Below, in pieces: positions 44,404 to 57,017 of a DNA stretch of 64,000 nucleotides. The stretch's first letter is position 1; the number at the start of each line of letters is the position of its first letter. Made by a program: the position numbers and the translations under genes. Origin of the DNA: Nitrospirota bacterium (GTDB lineage: Bacteria > Nitrospirota > Thermodesulfovibrionia > Thermodesulfovibrionales > Dissulfurispiraceae); contig JADFXU010000007.1 of assembly GCA_015233365.1 (NCBI GenBank), forward strand, positions 1-64,000, written 5' to 3'. The notes beneath the pieces were generated by a model. It saw nothing but the letters and a program-made list of their open reading frames with translations, did not search any database and was not told the origin of the DNA.

Positions 44404-45452
44404 GCAGCGTCAGTATTCTATCTGTTGCAACTGCTTCGCCGCCTTACAGGGTTGACCAGGCCTTTGCAAAAGAATTCATGATGCAGCACTATGCCGGAAG
44501 TCTCAGTCCTAGACTCCTGGGAGCGCTCGAAAAGGTCTTTTCTCACCCCAGTGTAAAACAGAGGCATTTCGCACTTGATGATCCTGAAACTATTATTGAC
44601 GAGGACCCTGACAGCAGAATAGCCAGATTTACCCGGTGGTCAATCGAGCTGTCGTCCGCAGCTGTTACAAAGGCTCTCGCCCTGGCCGGCGTTGCCCGTG
44701 ACGAGGTGACAGGTCTGGTTGTGAACACATGCACCGGCTACTTATGTCCCGGCATCTCAACTTACCTCATCGAACGTTTGGGGCTTAGGCGGGACACAAG
44801 CGCTCATGATCTGGTCGGCAGCGGTTGCGGAGGGGCTATTCCCAATCTGCGGATATCAGCGGCGCTGGCAAATGAATCCGAAGAAGCGGTCGTAGTCAGT
44901 GTTTCATCCGAAATATGCAGTGCAACTTTTCAGATGGGTAATGACCTGGGACTGATAGTTTCAAATGCGCTTTTCAGCGACGGCGCTGCAGCAGCAGTGC
45001 TCCGGAGGAGTCCGAATGGGCTGGAACTGGTGTCCTCCTCGAACTTTTTAGCTCCGGAACACCGTGATAAGATACGCTACGTGTACAGGCGCGGGGAGCT
45101 TTACAACCAGCTATCAACCAATCTGCCGCTTCCGGTCAAAAGAGCTGTTGCGCAGGTTGTCGCCGACCTCCTTATGCAGCGCAATCTGAGCGTCGGGGAT
45201 ATCAGGCACTGGGCCCTCCATACAGGAGGAGAAAAGATTATAACAGCCATCAAATCCGAGATCGGGCTTACCGAGGCGCAGCTCGGTCCGACACGGTCCG
45301 TCCTCGAAAACTACGGCAATATGTCTTCGCCAACCGTGTGGTTTGTGTTGAAGGAAATACTTGATAAGGGCATTGACAAAGGCGACTGGTGCACCATGAT
45401 CGCCTTTGGCGCCGGTCTCTCCGCCCACGGATACCTGCTGAGAAAACGTTAG
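44400..45452 (+). CDS. Type III polyketide synthase (chalcone/stilbene synthase family)
   Basis: 350 residues from the GTG at 44400. Thiolase fold with the type III PKS triad: Cys143 in GSGCGGA, His274 in WALHTGG, Asn307 in NYGNMSS; the His-Asn interval of 33 equals that of plant chalcone synthase. These enzymes extend acyl-CoA starters with malonyl-CoA to pyrones, resorcinols or similar phenolic lipids. The four-base overlap with the radical SAM gene fixes the start; the track's extra 61 N-terminal residues are read from that gene in another frame. It converges on pyrG with overlapping stop codons. Confidence 0.9.
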   Translation: MSSVSILSVATASPPYRVDQAFAKEFMMQHYAGSLSPRLLGALEKVFSHPSVKQRHFALDDPETIIDEDPDSRIARFTRWSIELSSAAVTKALALAGVARDEVTGLVVNTCTGYLCPGISTYLIERLGLRRDTSAHDLVGSGCGGAIPNLRISAALANESEEAVVVSVSSEICSATFQMGNDLGLIVSNALFSDGAAAAVLRRSPNGLELVSSSNFLAPEHRDKIRYVYRRGELYNQLSTNLPLPVKRAVAQVVADLLMQRNLSVGDIRHWALHTGGEKIITAIKSEIGLTEAQLGPTRSVLENYGNMSSPTVWFVLKEILDKGIDKGDWCTMIAFGAGLSAHGYLLRKR

Positions 45453-47092
45453 GGGAAGAGCGAGCGCTTCTCTTTGAGCGCTGCCCCGATAAACCCTTTA
45501 AACAACGGGTGCGGATCAATGGGCTTTGACTGGAATTCCGGATGGAACTGGCAGCCCACAAACCAGGGATGATCTTTCAACTCGACGATTTCGACCAGCT
45601 CACCATCAGGAGAGGTGCCGCTTATCACAATCCCTTTATCGCAGAGAAATTGACGATAGTCATTGTTGAATTCATAGCGGTGGCGGTGCCGTTCCGATAT
45701 TTCTTTTTTCCCGTAGGCCGTGAACGCATGTGTTCCCTCTTTGAGCTCGCATGGGTAAGCGCCGAGTCTCATGGTCCCACCCATTTGAGAGTCTTTGGAA
45801 CGCTCTTCCACTTTGCCTGTCCTATGGTTGAACCACTTGCCCATAAGGTATATTACGGGATCTTTTATGCCGGCATCGAATTCAGTGCTGTTTGCCTGAA
45901 GCCCGCAAACATTGCGGCCGAATTCGATAACAGCTGTTTGCATACCGAGACAAATGCCGAAATACGGTACTTTCTTTTCCCGCGCATACTTTATTGCCGC
46001 TATTTTACCCTCGATTCCCCTGGAGCCGAACCCCCCTGGGACCAGAATCCCGTCAACTTCAGAAAGATAATTTTCCGCGCCTTTAGCCTCTATTTCTTCG
46101 GAATCGACCCATAGCAGGGTTACCCGCGTATTGTTGGCTATGCCGCCGTGCAGCAATGCTTCGGCAAGGCTTTTATAAGCATCTTTCAGCCCCGTATACT
46201 TTCCGACTATGGCAATAGTTGTCTCAAATCCGGGTTGCTTTATACGCCGCACGACTTCCAACCAGACCGACAGGTCGGGCTCCGGCGGATTAACAAGCGA
46301 CAGGTTCTTATCCAGCAACTTGCCCAGCCCTTCAGCCTGAAAACAAATCGGGACTTCATATACGGTCTCCACATCTACTGCTGCAATAACGGCATCGGGA
46401 TCGACATTGCAATGCAGGGCAATTTTCCTTTTCACTTCGGGGGAAAGGGGCCTGTCGGCCCTGCAAAAAAGTATATCAGGCTGGATACCTATTGCCCTCA
46501 GCTCTTTGACGCTGTGCTGGGTGGGCTTGCTCTTTAACTCGCCGGCAGCAGATATATACGGCACAAGCGTCAAATGGGTATAGACGACATTCTCTCTTCC
46601 GACATCGTAACGGAACTGTCTTATCGCTTCCAGAAAAGGAAGGCTTTCGATGTCCCCAACCGTGCCGCCGATTTCAACAATAATAACATCATACTCCGGA
46701 GTAGCTACGGACTTTATTGCACTCCTTATTTCGTCGGTGATATGGGGCACAACCTGCACAGTGTCGCCGAGATAATCTCCTCTTCTCTCTTTTGTTATAA
46801 CGTTATTATAGATTTTCCCTGAGGTGAAGTTATTGGCAACAGAGGTCTTTGCATGGGTGAACCTCTCATAATGCCCCAGGTCAAGGTCGGTCTCGCATCC
46901 ATCATCAGTTACATAGACCTCCCCATGCTCAAAGGGGCTGAGCGTCCCCGGATCAACGTTGATGTAAGGGTCCAGTTTCTGCAGTGTGACCCTTAGACCT
47001 TTTGCTTCAAGGAGCGCGCCGATTGACGAGGCGGCGATCCCCTTGCCCAAAGCTGAAACAACTCCTCCTGTCACGAAGATGAATTTAGGCAT
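45449..47092 (-). CDS. pyrG: CTP synthase
   Basis: 547 residues, typical PyrG. N-terminal synthetase domain ([23 protein letters not shown] site; [13 protein letters not shown]) and a C-terminal class I glutamine amidotransferase with the nucleophile Cys in [14 protein letters not shown] and His/Glu near FHPEFQSKP. It makes CTP from UTP, ATP and glutamine. It overlaps kdsB by 22 bases. The pyrG-kdsB link is sensible: KdsB uses CTP. Confidence 0.97.
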   Translation of the reverse strand: MPKFIFVTGGVVSALGKGIAASSIGALLEAKGLRVTLQKLDPYINVDPGTLSPFEHGEVYVTDDGCETDLDLGHYERFTHAKTSVANNFTSGKIYNNVITKERRGDYLGDTVQVVPHITDEIRSAIKSVATPEYDVIIVEIGGTVGDIESLPFLEAIRQFRYDVGRENVVYTHLTLVPYISAAGELKSKPTQHSVKELRAIGIQPDILFCRADRPLSPEVKRKIALHCNVDPDAVIAAVDVETVYEVPICFQAEGLGKLLDKNLSLVNPPEPDLSVWLEVVRRIKQPGFETTIAIVGKYTGLKDAYKSLAEALLHGGIANNTRVTLLWVDSEEIEAKGAENYLSEVDGILVPGGFGSRGIEGKIAAIKYAREKKVPYFGICLGMQTAVIEFGRNVCGLQANSTEFDAGIKDPVIYLMGKWFNHRTGKVEERSKDSQMGGTMRLGAYPCELKEGTHAFTAYGKKEISERHRHRYEFNNDYRQFLCDKGIVISGTSPDGELVEIVELKDHPWFVGCQFHPEFQSKPIDPHPLFKGFIGAALKEKRSLFP

Positions 47093-47841
47093 TTTTCAAC
47101 CCTCTCTAGATCAATAGCAGTATCTACGCCGATTGTTTCATACGGGGTTTCATGCACTTTAATCGTCAAACCCCGCTCCAAAGCCCTTAATTGTTCAAGT
47201 TTCTCTATTTCTTCCAGCACCGTAGGCGCAAGCCGCGAAAAATGCAAGAGCACGTCTTTTCTGTAGGCATAAATACCGATGTGCTTATAATAGTGATGCG
47301 TGGCTGGTGATAACTCATCACGGTGGTATGGTATCGGGGAGCGTGAAAAATAAAGAGCAAAGAACTCATCATTGAAGACAACTTTTACTACATTCGGATC
47401 ATTTATCTCTTCCAGCCGGTCTATCTTTCTTGAAAGAGTTCCGATTGCCGCCCGTTTGTCTGCCATAACCCGTATTACCGAATCGATCATCTCAGGCATA
47501 ATCATTGGTTCATCGCCCTGGACATTCACGATAATCTGTTCATCCTGTTCGCCGTGTCCCTTGATTTTCCCGTCTGCCGCCAGTTTTGTTACAGCCTCGG
47601 CAATTCTGTCGGTGCCTGACCTGTGGTCAGTCGATGTCATGACCGCCTTGCCCCCAAACCCTTCAACGGCAGAAAAAATTTCCGGACTGTCAGTAGCGAC
47701 AAAAACGTCACTTGCCAGACGCGCTCTTCCGGCCTTTTCGTAAACATGCTGGATCATGGGTTTTCCTAAGAGGTGACAAAGGGGCTTCCCGGGGAAGCGG
47801 GTCGAACCATATCGGGCCGGTATAATTACAATGGCAGGCAT
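47071..47841 (-). CDS. kdsB: 3-deoxy-manno-octulosonate cytidylyltransferase
   Basis: 256 residues. N-terminal [16 protein letters not shown] is the KdsB nucleotide-binding signature; [10 protein letters not shown] holds the metal-binding Asp. It activates Kdo to CMP-Kdo for the LPS inner core, which is good evidence for an LPS-bearing outer membrane. It is the first gene of the pyrG operon and is divergent from lnt. Confidence 0.96.
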   Translation of the reverse strand: MPAIVIIPARYGSTRFPGKPLCHLLGKPMIQHVYEKAGRARLASDVFVATDSPEIFSAVEGFGGKAVMTSTDHRSGTDRIAEAVTKLAADGKIKGHGEQDEQIIVNVQGDEPMIMPEMIDSVIRVMADKRAAIGTLSRKIDRLEEINDPNVVKVVFNDEFFALYFSRSPIPYHRDELSPATHHYYKHIGIYAYRKDVLLHFSRLAPTVLEEIEKLEQLRALERGLTIKVHETPYETIGVDTAIDLERVEKCLNSSS

Positions 47842-47944
47842 ATCTTTCGTTATGATAACATAGTTTTGTTCGACGTGATTAGTTTACAAAATTACCGCAT
47901 AAAATTGATAGGAAGAAATACATGGACGAAGCAGGGTGTGCTTT

Positions 47945-49501
47945 ATGAAAAGTTTGAAAGCGCTTTACGAGCGCCTGTACGGGCCTGCCTTTCTTTCAGG
48001 GTTTCTGCTCGTTCTTTCTTTCCCGACAGTCAATTTCTTTCCTCTCGCCTGGATAGCTCTTATTCCCCTGTTGCTGTTTCTCCGCGATAAAGACCAGTGG
48101 ACGGCCTTTACAGGGGGCTTTTATTTCGGGTTCGTCTATTTTTTAGGCACCCTTTACTGGATATACCATTCTCTTTATTATTATGGCGCCATCCCTTTAG
48201 TGCCGAGTATTCTGCTGATTGTTGTCTTATGCATGTACTTCAGCCTTTATCCGGCCTTCTTCGCATTACTCTATGCCGCGAATATAAAAAGGACCGATAT
48301 GCCTTCTCTCATTGTGGCGCCGATGATATGGACAGCCCTTGAATTCCTGCGTTCATATGCCCTTAGCGGTTTCCCCTGGTCGAGTCTGGGGTACAGCCAG
48401 TATGCGTTCCTGCCTCTCATACAGATCGCCGATATTACGGGAGTATATGGGGTGTCCTTTCTTATCGTATCCGTTAACGGCGCACTGGTCGATGTTCTCT
48501 TGCTGAAACAGAGGTATAAAGAGCGTCCGCTTGCTTCATACCTGCCTACAACGGGCGGCTTTGCAGTCCTCATTTTTTTTCTGATCTTTACTCTCGGTTA
48601 TGGAATATACCGCCTGCAGCAGGAACGGCCGGGTTCCTCAATAAAAGTTGCCGTTGTTCAGGGCAATATAGAGCAGGACAAAAAATGGGATCCCGAGTAT
48701 CAGAAGTCGGTTATCTCCATATATAAAGATCTCTCTTTTGCCGCGGCGCGCGAAACCCCTGATGTAATAGTTTGGCCTGAAACTTCCGCACCGTTTTTTT
48801 TTGGGGCGGATAAAGAGCATACCGCTGAAATGGTCTCTTTTGAGCGCCAATTCAATTCCTATCTCCTGTTTGGGAGCGTCACGGTAAAAAACAGGACTGC
48901 CCGGGCCCCGCTATCCCGGCCCCGCTATGCCAATAGCGCCATACTCCTTGATAAAAATGGCAATATCACCTATTTTTATGATAAAATACATTTGGTCCCG
49001 TTTGGGGAATTTATTCCGCTCAGACCGCTTCTGTCCTTTGTTGATTTGACGGGCGCAATAGGAGATTTTGTTCCGGGAGAAGATTATACAAAGGCTGTGA
49101 CTCCCTTTGGAAGTTTCGGGACTCTTGTCTGTTACGAGATTACATTCCCCGGCCTCGTGAGAAAGTTTTTTACGAATGGAGGGGATTTTATCGTAACAAT
49201 AACCAATGATGCGTGGTTCGGAAGGACGCCCGGTCCGTATCAGCATTTCAGTATGGCTGTATTCAGGGCGATAGAGAACAGAAAGCCTGTGATAAGGGCG
49301 GCAAATACCGGAATATCGGGGTTTATTGACAGCAGTGGAAGGATTCTCGGAGCGACAGGCCTTTTCACAAGGACGTATCTGGTATCTTCTGTAAAAACCG
49401 ACCGTACTTTGTCGTCTTACACAAAATATGGAGATATCTTTTCTTATCTGAGCATTGTTGGTACACTGCTCATGATGATAAGAAAAAGAAACAGATATTA
49501 A
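47945..49501 (+). CDS. lnt: Apolipoprotein N-acyltransferase
   Basis: 518 residues. About seven N-terminal membrane helices (to about residue 210) are followed by a periplasmic nitrilase domain with the Glu-Lys-Cys triad: Glu in VWPETSAPF, Lys in DKIHLVPFGE, Cys in GTLVCYEITFP. It adds the third acyl chain to lipoproteins in the inner membrane, consistent with the several lipoproteins in this window. ATG 47945 is chosen over the GTG nine bases earlier because AGGGTG precedes it. Confidence 0.95.
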   Translation: MKSLKALYERLYGPAFLSGFLLVLSFPTVNFFPLAWIALIPLLLFLRDKDQWTAFTGGFYFGFVYFLGTLYWIYHSLYYYGAIPLVPSILLIVVLCMYFSLYPAFFALLYAANIKRTDMPSLIVAPMIWTALEFLRSYALSGFPWSSLGYSQYAFLPLIQIADITGVYGVSFLIVSVNGALVDVLLLKQRYKERPLASYLPTTGGFAVLIFFLIFTLGYGIYRLQQERPGSSIKVAVVQGNIEQDKKWDPEYQKSVISIYKDLSFAAARETPDVIVWPETSAPFFFGADKEHTAEMVSFERQFNSYLLFGSVTVKNRTARAPLSRPRYANSAILLDKNGNITYFYDKIHLVPFGEFIPLRPLLSFVDLTGAIGDFVPGEDYTKAVTPFGSFGTLVCYEITFPGLVRKFFTNGGDFIVTITNDAWFGRTPGPYQHFSMAVFRAIENRKPVIRAANTGISGFIDSSGRILGATGLFTRTYLVSSVKTDRTLSSYTKYGDIFSYLSIVGTLLMMIRKRNRY

Positions 49502-49509
49502 AAAAATCA

Positions 49510-49586
49510 ATGTTGGATGTTGCATTTTAAATGTTAAATTATGGAAATTTTCATTAATTCAACATCCAACATTTAACATTCAACAT
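49510..49586. repeat. Mosaic palindrome between lnt and prfB
   Basis: Arms of about 32 bases (49510-49541 and 49555-49586) are mostly complementary and built of near-repeats of ATGTTGGATGTTG / AATGTTAAAT. It may act as the lnt terminator, although no T-run follows. Confidence 0.65.
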
Positions 49587-49606
49587 AAAGTTAAGAGGAG
49601 GAAGTT

Positions 49607-50717
49607 ATGTTATTGCAGAGTGAATTAATGGAGGATCTGGCCCGTTTAAAGGGAAAAGTTCTTTCCTTAAGAGGTTATCTTTGATGTCGATAAACTGAAA
49701 AATGATTTAGCGCAGATAGAGCAGGAGCTTTTATCAGAAGAAGTATGGACCAGTCCCGATAAAATCAATGAACTGCAAAAAGCCAAATCGGAAATAGCTG
49801 AAACTATCCGGCCGGTTGAGTCTTCTCTTGATAAGGTGAATTACCTTGAAGAATCATCGACTCTTTTAAACGAAGAGGGTGGTGAGATATTCCTCGAAGA
49901 ATTCAAGAAAGAATTGGACACTCTTAAGCAGGAACTTGACGATATGGAGTTGAAGATTCTTCTTTCGGGAAAACTCGACAAGAATAATGCAATAATCACT
50001 ATTCATCCCGGGGCAGGAGGCACAGAAAGCCAGGATTGGGCCCAAATGCTTATGCGGATGTATATGCGGTGGGCTGAACGTCATGGATTTAAAGTTGAAA
50101 TAGCAGACCTGCAGCCCGGAGACGAAGCGGGAATTAAAGGCACAACCTTTACCGTTACCGGCGCTTACACTTACGGTTATCTTAAGGGGGAAGCGGGGAT
50201 TCACCGCCTTGTGAGGATTTCCCCTTTTGATGCAAATAAAAGAAGACACACTTCTTTTTCAGCAGTACTGGTTTATCCTGAAATAGAGGATGATATTCCG
50301 GTTGAAATTAAAGAAGAGGATTTGAAAATGGATACGTTCAGGGCCTCGGGTGCAGGAGGACAGCATGTCAACAAAGTATCTTCGGCTGTCAGGATAACCC
50401 ATATTCCTTCCGGAATAATTGTTGCGTGCCAGACAGAACGTTCTCAGTACAGGAACAGGGAGATGGCGATGAGAATTCTTAAATCGAGACTCTATGATAT
50501 GTCCGTTAGGGAGAGGGAAAAGAGAATGGATACTATTATAGGCGATAAAAAAGGAATATCCTGGGGCAATCAGATAAGATCGTATGTGTTGCAGCCTTAC
50601 CGGCTTGTGAAAGATCATAGGACAAACAGTGAAACAGGCAATGTTGATGCTGTTCTGGATGGGGATATAGATATCTTTATCAGAGGGTATTTGAATTCCA
50701 ATTTAGCTGTGGCATGA
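49607..50717 (+). CDS. prfB: Peptide chain release factor 2, with programmed +1 frameshift
   Basis: The ORF track shows only the C-terminal part. The true start is ATG 49607 with AGAGGAGG upstream. Frame 1 reads 25 codons ending LRGYL, then UGA at 49682-49684; after a +1 slip at CUU-U the second frame runs to 50717, for a 369-residue RF2. The stop-codon-recognition region is SPF (RISPFDANKRR), and the peptidyl-tRNA hydrolysis motif GGQ is in GAGGQHVNKV. RF2 reads UAA and UGA, and the frameshift gives autoregulation. Confidence 0.96.
49671..49684 (+). promoter_or_regulatory. RF2 programmed frameshift site
   Basis: AGAGGTTATCTTTGA: an internal Shine-Dalgarno-like AGAGG three bases before CUU UGA. 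The usual bacterial site is AGGGGGT-UAU-CUU-UGA, so the stimulator here is weaker but in register. The base after UGA is U, not the common C. Confidence 0.9.
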
Positions 50718-51005
50718 TGGTTGTCTTCCCTGCTGTTAAATCTTAAGTATTTAAAGAGTAGTAGTAGTAAGCGCTGTTGAATTGTTAGCAATGGATAAAA
50801 AAGATGAAATGGCAGTTAGTTTGAGCGGCAATATCTTGAACTACTTTTCTTGTCCTTTAAACATTTGGGGAAGGTCGTATTTTTAAACAGCTCAACTGAC
50901 AATTTATTGCCCTTGTTTTAACGGATAGGATATAATTACGAGGCAAAGATTATAGAATTATTAACAATTGTCAATATCATGTTAATAACAGAGGGTTTGT
51001 TTTAA
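50718..51005. other. Candidate oriC region upstream of dnaA
   Basis: 288 bp of non-coding sequence, increasingly AT-rich toward dnaA. I find no consensus DnaA box (TTATCCACA). A perfect facing pair TTATTAACA (50958-50966) and TGTTAATAA (50980-50988), 13 bp apart, differs from the box at two positions each. It may be a degenerate DnaA site or a regulator site. Position next to dnaA-dnaN-gyrB and close to parAB is the main support. Confidence 0.45.
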
Positions 51006-51033
51006 TTGTTTCGGGACATTTGTTTTTTATAAA
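51006..51033 (+). promoter_or_regulatory. Probable dnaA promoter
   Basis: TTGTTT (51006-51011), 16-bp spacer, TATAAA (51028-51033), 26 bp before the GTG start. Confidence 0.5.
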
Positions 51034-51059
51034 GTACTGTGTATCGGGGATGGACTGCC

Positions 51060-52394
51060 GTGACTATAGAAGAAATATGGAATAAGAATCTTTTGGAGAT
51101 AGCAAAGAAAGTAGGAGACAATCTTTTTGAACTGTGGTTCAAGCCGATGAGACTGCTAGGACTTAAAGACAAGGTAATGACTATCGGCATTCCCAACAGG
51201 TTTTTCAGGGAGTGGATTGAGGATTATTATCCGTCAATTGTGAATGAAACAGCCGAAGTCATTATAGGGTATCCTGTTTCGGTCAAATATAAGATTATAG
51301 AGAAAGAAGATGCGGCGCTAAAAAAGCACGACACCAAGCTGGAGAGCAGAAAAATCAAGCTCGCAAGCAGGGGAATATATCTGAGTCCGAAGTACACTTT
51401 CGATACCTTTGTTGTGGGCCCGTCGAACCAGTTCGCTCATGCGGCCTCCAGGAGAATCTCCGAGAACCCGGGAATCGCATATAATCCTTTGTTTATTTAC
51501 GGGGGGGTCGGCCTCGGCAAGACGCACCTGATGAATGCGATAGGCAACATGATTGTCGATAAGTACCCTGATAAAGTGGTGTGCTATGTTTCTGCCGAGC
51601 AGTTCACGAATGAAGTCATTTCAGCGCTGCGTCACGAAAAGATGGCGGAGTTTAAGGACAAATTCAGAAATGTGGATGTAATGCTCATAGATGATATTCA
51701 GTTTATAGCCAATAAAACCACGACACAGGAAGAATTTTTCCATACGTTTAACGCCCTTTATGAAAAGCAGCGCCAGATTGTTGTGTCGAGCGACAGGGCG
51801 CCGCTGGAGATATCCGATATTACGGACAGGCTCAGGTCCAGGTTCAGCATGGGGCTCATAGCTGATATTCAGCCGCCTGAAGTCGAAACTAAAGTCGCGA
51901 TTATTTTAAAAAAGGCCGGAGCGGAAAAGATGGTCATCCCGAATGATGTGGCCTATTTTATTGCGACAAAAATAAAGTCCAACATAAGAGAACTGGAGGG
52001 GTGCCTGATAAAGCTGGGGGCGCATTCGTCGCTTACAGGCCTTTCGATTGATACCGAAATGGCCAAGGTGGTGCTTAAAGATCTTATAATGGACGATGAA
52101 AAACCCATTACCGTCGAGCTGATACAGAAGATTGTGTGCGATTATTTCGGTCTGAAAATTCAGGATATAAGGGCACGGAAGAGGACAAAGGAAATAGCGA
52201 ATGCACGGCAGATAGCTATGTATATAGCAAAGCGTAATACCAACCTCTCGCTGAGTGAAATAGGAAGGTATTTTGGGGGAAAAGATCATGCGACCGTAAT
52301 CTATGCCTGCAAACAGATAGAAGAAAAACGCGGCAAGGATGAAAACCTGAACAAGAGTGTCGAAAATATAGTTCGGAGAGTTACCGGCGTATAA
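51060..52394 (+). CDS. dnaA: Chromosomal replication initiator DnaA
   Basis: 444 residues from GTG 51060, which has GGGGATGG upstream and begins VTIEEIWNKNLLEIAKKV as expected for domain I; the track start adds seven unlikely residues. AAA+ domain III: Walker A GGVGLGKTHLMNAI, Walker B MLIDDIQFI, sensor motifs to about 330. Domain IV: DnaA signature GGKDHATVIYACKQI for DnaA-box binding. Domain II linker is short (about 20-30 residues). First gene of the dnaA-dnaN-gyrB set. Confidence 0.97.
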   Translation: MTIEEIWNKNLLEIAKKVGDNLFELWFKPMRLLGLKDKVMTIGIPNRFFREWIEDYYPSIVNETAEVIIGYPVSVKYKIIEKEDAALKKHDTKLESRKIKLASRGIYLSPKYTFDTFVVGPSNQFAHAASRRISENPGIAYNPLFIYGGVGLGKTHLMNAIGNMIVDKYPDKVVCYVSAEQFTNEVISALRHEKMAEFKDKFRNVDVMLIDDIQFIANKTTTQEEFFHTFNALYEKQRQIVVSSDRAPLEISDITDRLRSRFSMGLIADIQPPEVETKVAIILKKAGAEKMVIPNDVAYFIATKIKSNIRELEGCLIKLGAHSSLTGLSIDTEMAKVVLKDLIMDDEKPITVELIQKIVCDYFGLKIQDIRARKRTKEIANARQIAMYIAKRNTNLSLSEIGRYFGGKDHATVIYACKQIEEKRGKDENLNKSVENIVRRVTGV

Positions 52395-52436
52395 AACGTT
52401 CGAGGCAGAGTTAAAAACGGAATGACGGAGGGATTG

Positions 52437-53540
52437 ATGAAGGTAACGGTGGAAAAAAATGAATTGCAGAAAAAGCTTTCAGACATTCAGAACATAGTTG
52501 AGAAAAAGAATACCATGCCCATCCTGAGCCATTTTCTTCTTGTGGTCGAGAAGAGCGAAGCATACATAACGGCCACGGATCTCGAAACCGCCTTCAGGGA
52601 ACCTCTTAAGGTGACTGCGGTCGCCGATGGGAAGCTGTGCATCCCTGCAAAGAAACTGTTCGAAATTGTGCGGGAAGTGGAAGGCGATATCGTGCTTGAA
52701 TCGGGCGATCAGAAATGGCTTAAAGTCAAAAGCGGGAAAAGCAACTTCCGTCTCGCCTGTCTCTCCGCCGATGAATTTCCGGTCTGGCCGGCGCTGGCGG
52801 AAGATACTGAAAAGATGGAAATAGATTCCCTCCTGCTTCTCGAAATGATCGATAAAACCCTTTATTCCGCAGGAGAGTCGGACACCCGGTATGTTTTGAA
52901 CGGCCTGCTTTTTAACATAAAAGCGGACGGCAGTCTTACGGTTGTCGGCACCGACGGCCACAGGCTTGCGCTTTCCACCAAGGCAACGGGTTCAACACTC
53001 AAAGAAGAGAGAAAGATTATCTTTTCGAGAAAATCCCTGTCTGAACTGCGCAGGTTCCTTGATGAGGAAGCAAAGCCGGTCAAGATGGTGATGGGGAAAA
53101 ATCACATCCTGTTCGAGATCGATTCTATACAATTTCTCACCAGGCTTATAGAAGGTACTTATCCCAATTACGAACAGGTCATTCCTGCTGCAGGGGACAA
53201 GACGATTATTATAGACAGGATCGCGCTGATGAAATCGCTGCGAAGGGTCTCCATAATGAGCAAAGAGAGGAGCAGCGCCGTAAAGGTCGATATCGAGCCC
53301 AATACTATCAGGATCTCCGCTTCCAATCCCGACCTCGGGGAAGCCAAGGATGAGATTGCGATGGAATATGCGGGCGACCCGATCACGGTAGCATTCAACG
53401 CGCGGTATATTCTTGATGCCTTAAGCGTAATGAGCACGGACAACATTCTTATCAAACTGAATGAGCCGTTGAGTCCGACGCTTATAATGGAAAACGAAAG
53501 CGATGATTACAAATACGTTGTTATGCCTATGCGGCTGTAA
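52437..53540 (+). CDS. dnaN: DNA polymerase III beta sliding clamp
   Basis: 367 residues, three clamp repeats. It starts MKVTVEKNELQKKL, with GGAGGG before the ATG at 52437; the track adds five residues upstream. Ends with the canonical YVVMPMRL, which forms part of the peptide-binding pocket. It forms the dimeric ring that tethers polymerase. It lies 42 bp after dnaA. Confidence 0.97.
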   Translation: MKVTVEKNELQKKLSDIQNIVEKKNTMPILSHFLLVVEKSEAYITATDLETAFREPLKVTAVADGKLCIPAKKLFEIVREVEGDIVLESGDQKWLKVKSGKSNFRLACLSADEFPVWPALAEDTEKMEIDSLLLLEMIDKTLYSAGESDTRYVLNGLLFNIKADGSLTVVGTDGHRLALSTKATGSTLKEERKIIFSRKSLSELRRFLDEEAKPVKMVMGKNHILFEIDSIQFLTRLIEGTYPNYEQVIPAAGDKTIIIDRIALMKSLRRVSIMSKERSSAVKVDIEPNTIRISASNPDLGEAKDEIAMEYAGDPITVAFNARYILDALSVMSTDNILIKLNEPLSPTLIMENESDDYKYVVMPMRL

Positions 53541-53545
53541 AAAAG

Positions 53546-56083
<2,538 letters not shown>

Positions 56084-56101
56084 GTACAAGCGAGGGTTCA
56101 T

Positions 56102-56419
56102 GTGCAGCAAAAAGATCTTAAAATAGCTGAAAAGTTCAAGTCTCTGGTCGCGCAGAGGGTAAAAGTTCACGAAGTCAAAATCTTCGGTTCCCGCGCACGG
56201 GGCAATGCCACTGAAGAGTCGGACCTCGACGTTCTTATTGTAGTTGATCATCTTGATCATGCACTGGAAAAATTTATAAGCGAGTGCGCATGGGAAGCGG
56301 GGTTTCCCGAAGATGTTGTTGTCGTGCCGATCGCCATTAGCATCGATTCCATGAAAAGCAGCGCACTCCGTGAGTCAGTATTCATCAAGACGGTTTATAG
56401 AGAGGGAGTAGCAGTGTGA
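56102..56419 (+). CDS. MNT-type minimal nucleotidyltransferase (antitoxin of a HEPN/MNT pair)
   Basis: 105 residues. GSRARGNATEESDLDVLI is the GSx10DxD nucleotidyltransferase core; a third Asp is probably replaced (VVVVPI). In HEPN/MNT (type VII-like) systems the MNT enzyme neutralises the HEPN ribonuclease, by AMPylation in the best-studied case. GTG start 56102 with GAGGG upstream. Overlaps the HEPN gene by four bases (GTGA). Confidence 0.88.
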   Translation: MQQKDLKIAEKFKSLVAQRVKVHEVKIFGSRARGNATEESDLDVLIVVDHLDHALEKFISECAWEAGFPEDVVVVPIAISIDSMKSSALRESVFIKTVYREGVAV

Positions 56420-56820
56420 ATGAAAAGATACTCGCGCTGATACAATACAGACTTCAACAATCCGACGACTCTATCAAAGAAGCAACAGTTCTTTTAAAAG
56501 AACGTATGAGCTATAGGGCAGTGATTAACCGTTTATATTACGCCATGTTTTATGCCGTGTTAGCCCTTTTACAGGAGAAGCAGATAGGCACTTCGAAACA
56601 CTCCGGAGCAATTTCTCTCTTCGACAAGGAATTTATCAAAGGCGGTATTTTTGATAAAGGCCTATCCATGACCCTGCATCGGGCCTTTGAACTCAGACAA
56701 AAAGGCGATTATATGGAACAGGCTGAGGTTACCAAAGAGGATGTGGACGAGATATTTCCAAAGGCCTTGGATTTTGTGAACAAGGCGAGAACATGCCTGC
56801 TCGGCACAGGCAATTCTTAG
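56416..56820 (+). CDS. HEPN-domain protein (toxin of a HEPN/MNT pair)
   Basis: 134 residues, all-helical HEPN fold: [23 protein letters not shown] and [18 protein letters not shown] are the conserved helices of the UPF0332-like HEPN branch. The canonical RNase motif Rx4-6H is not clear; the candidate Arg lies in NRLYYAMF without a His four to six residues later, so ribonuclease activity is uncertain. It is translationally coupled to the MNT gene. The pair lies exactly between the two gyrB-end copies. Confidence 0.87.
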   Translation: MNEKILALIQYRLQQSDDSIKEATVLLKERMSYRAVINRLYYAMFYAVLALLQEKQIGTSKHSGAISLFDKEFIKGGIFDKGLSMTLHRAFELRQKGDYMEQAEVTKEDVDEIFPKALDFVNKARTCLLGTGNS

Positions 56821-56847
56821 TAAAAATGGGATATGTTCCTCAAGGCA

Positions 56848-56959
56848 AAGACTCGGTAAAGGCGGATGAAATGTTTACCGTGCTCATGGGCGACCAGGTA
56901 GAGCCGAGAAAGGATTTCACCACCAAGCACGCGCTTGAGGCGAGGAATATAGATATTTA
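56848..56959 (+). pseudogene. Second, orphaned copy of the gyrB 3' end
   Basis: Reads in frame [17 protein letters not shown]... to [10 protein letters not shown] and stop, 37 codons, with no start. Compared with gyrB it has four transitions: three silent and one Ile-to-Thr, plus TAA for TAG. That silent-biased pattern shows the two copies diverged while under selection in separate genomes, not after a local duplication. It is therefore probably the displaced native end, or the reverse. Confidence 0.9.
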
Positions 56960-57017
56960 AGGCTTATGTTGTTGTAGGTTTAAGCATAAAGTGAAATTGC
57001 CCAGCGAAAATGCTAGA

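Noticed and set aside
50718-51060. Consensus DnaA boxes or AT-rich 13-mers proving oriC
   Set aside because: No TTATCCACA or one-mismatch copy was found; only a facing pair of two-mismatch 9-mers, so oriC is left as a candidate.
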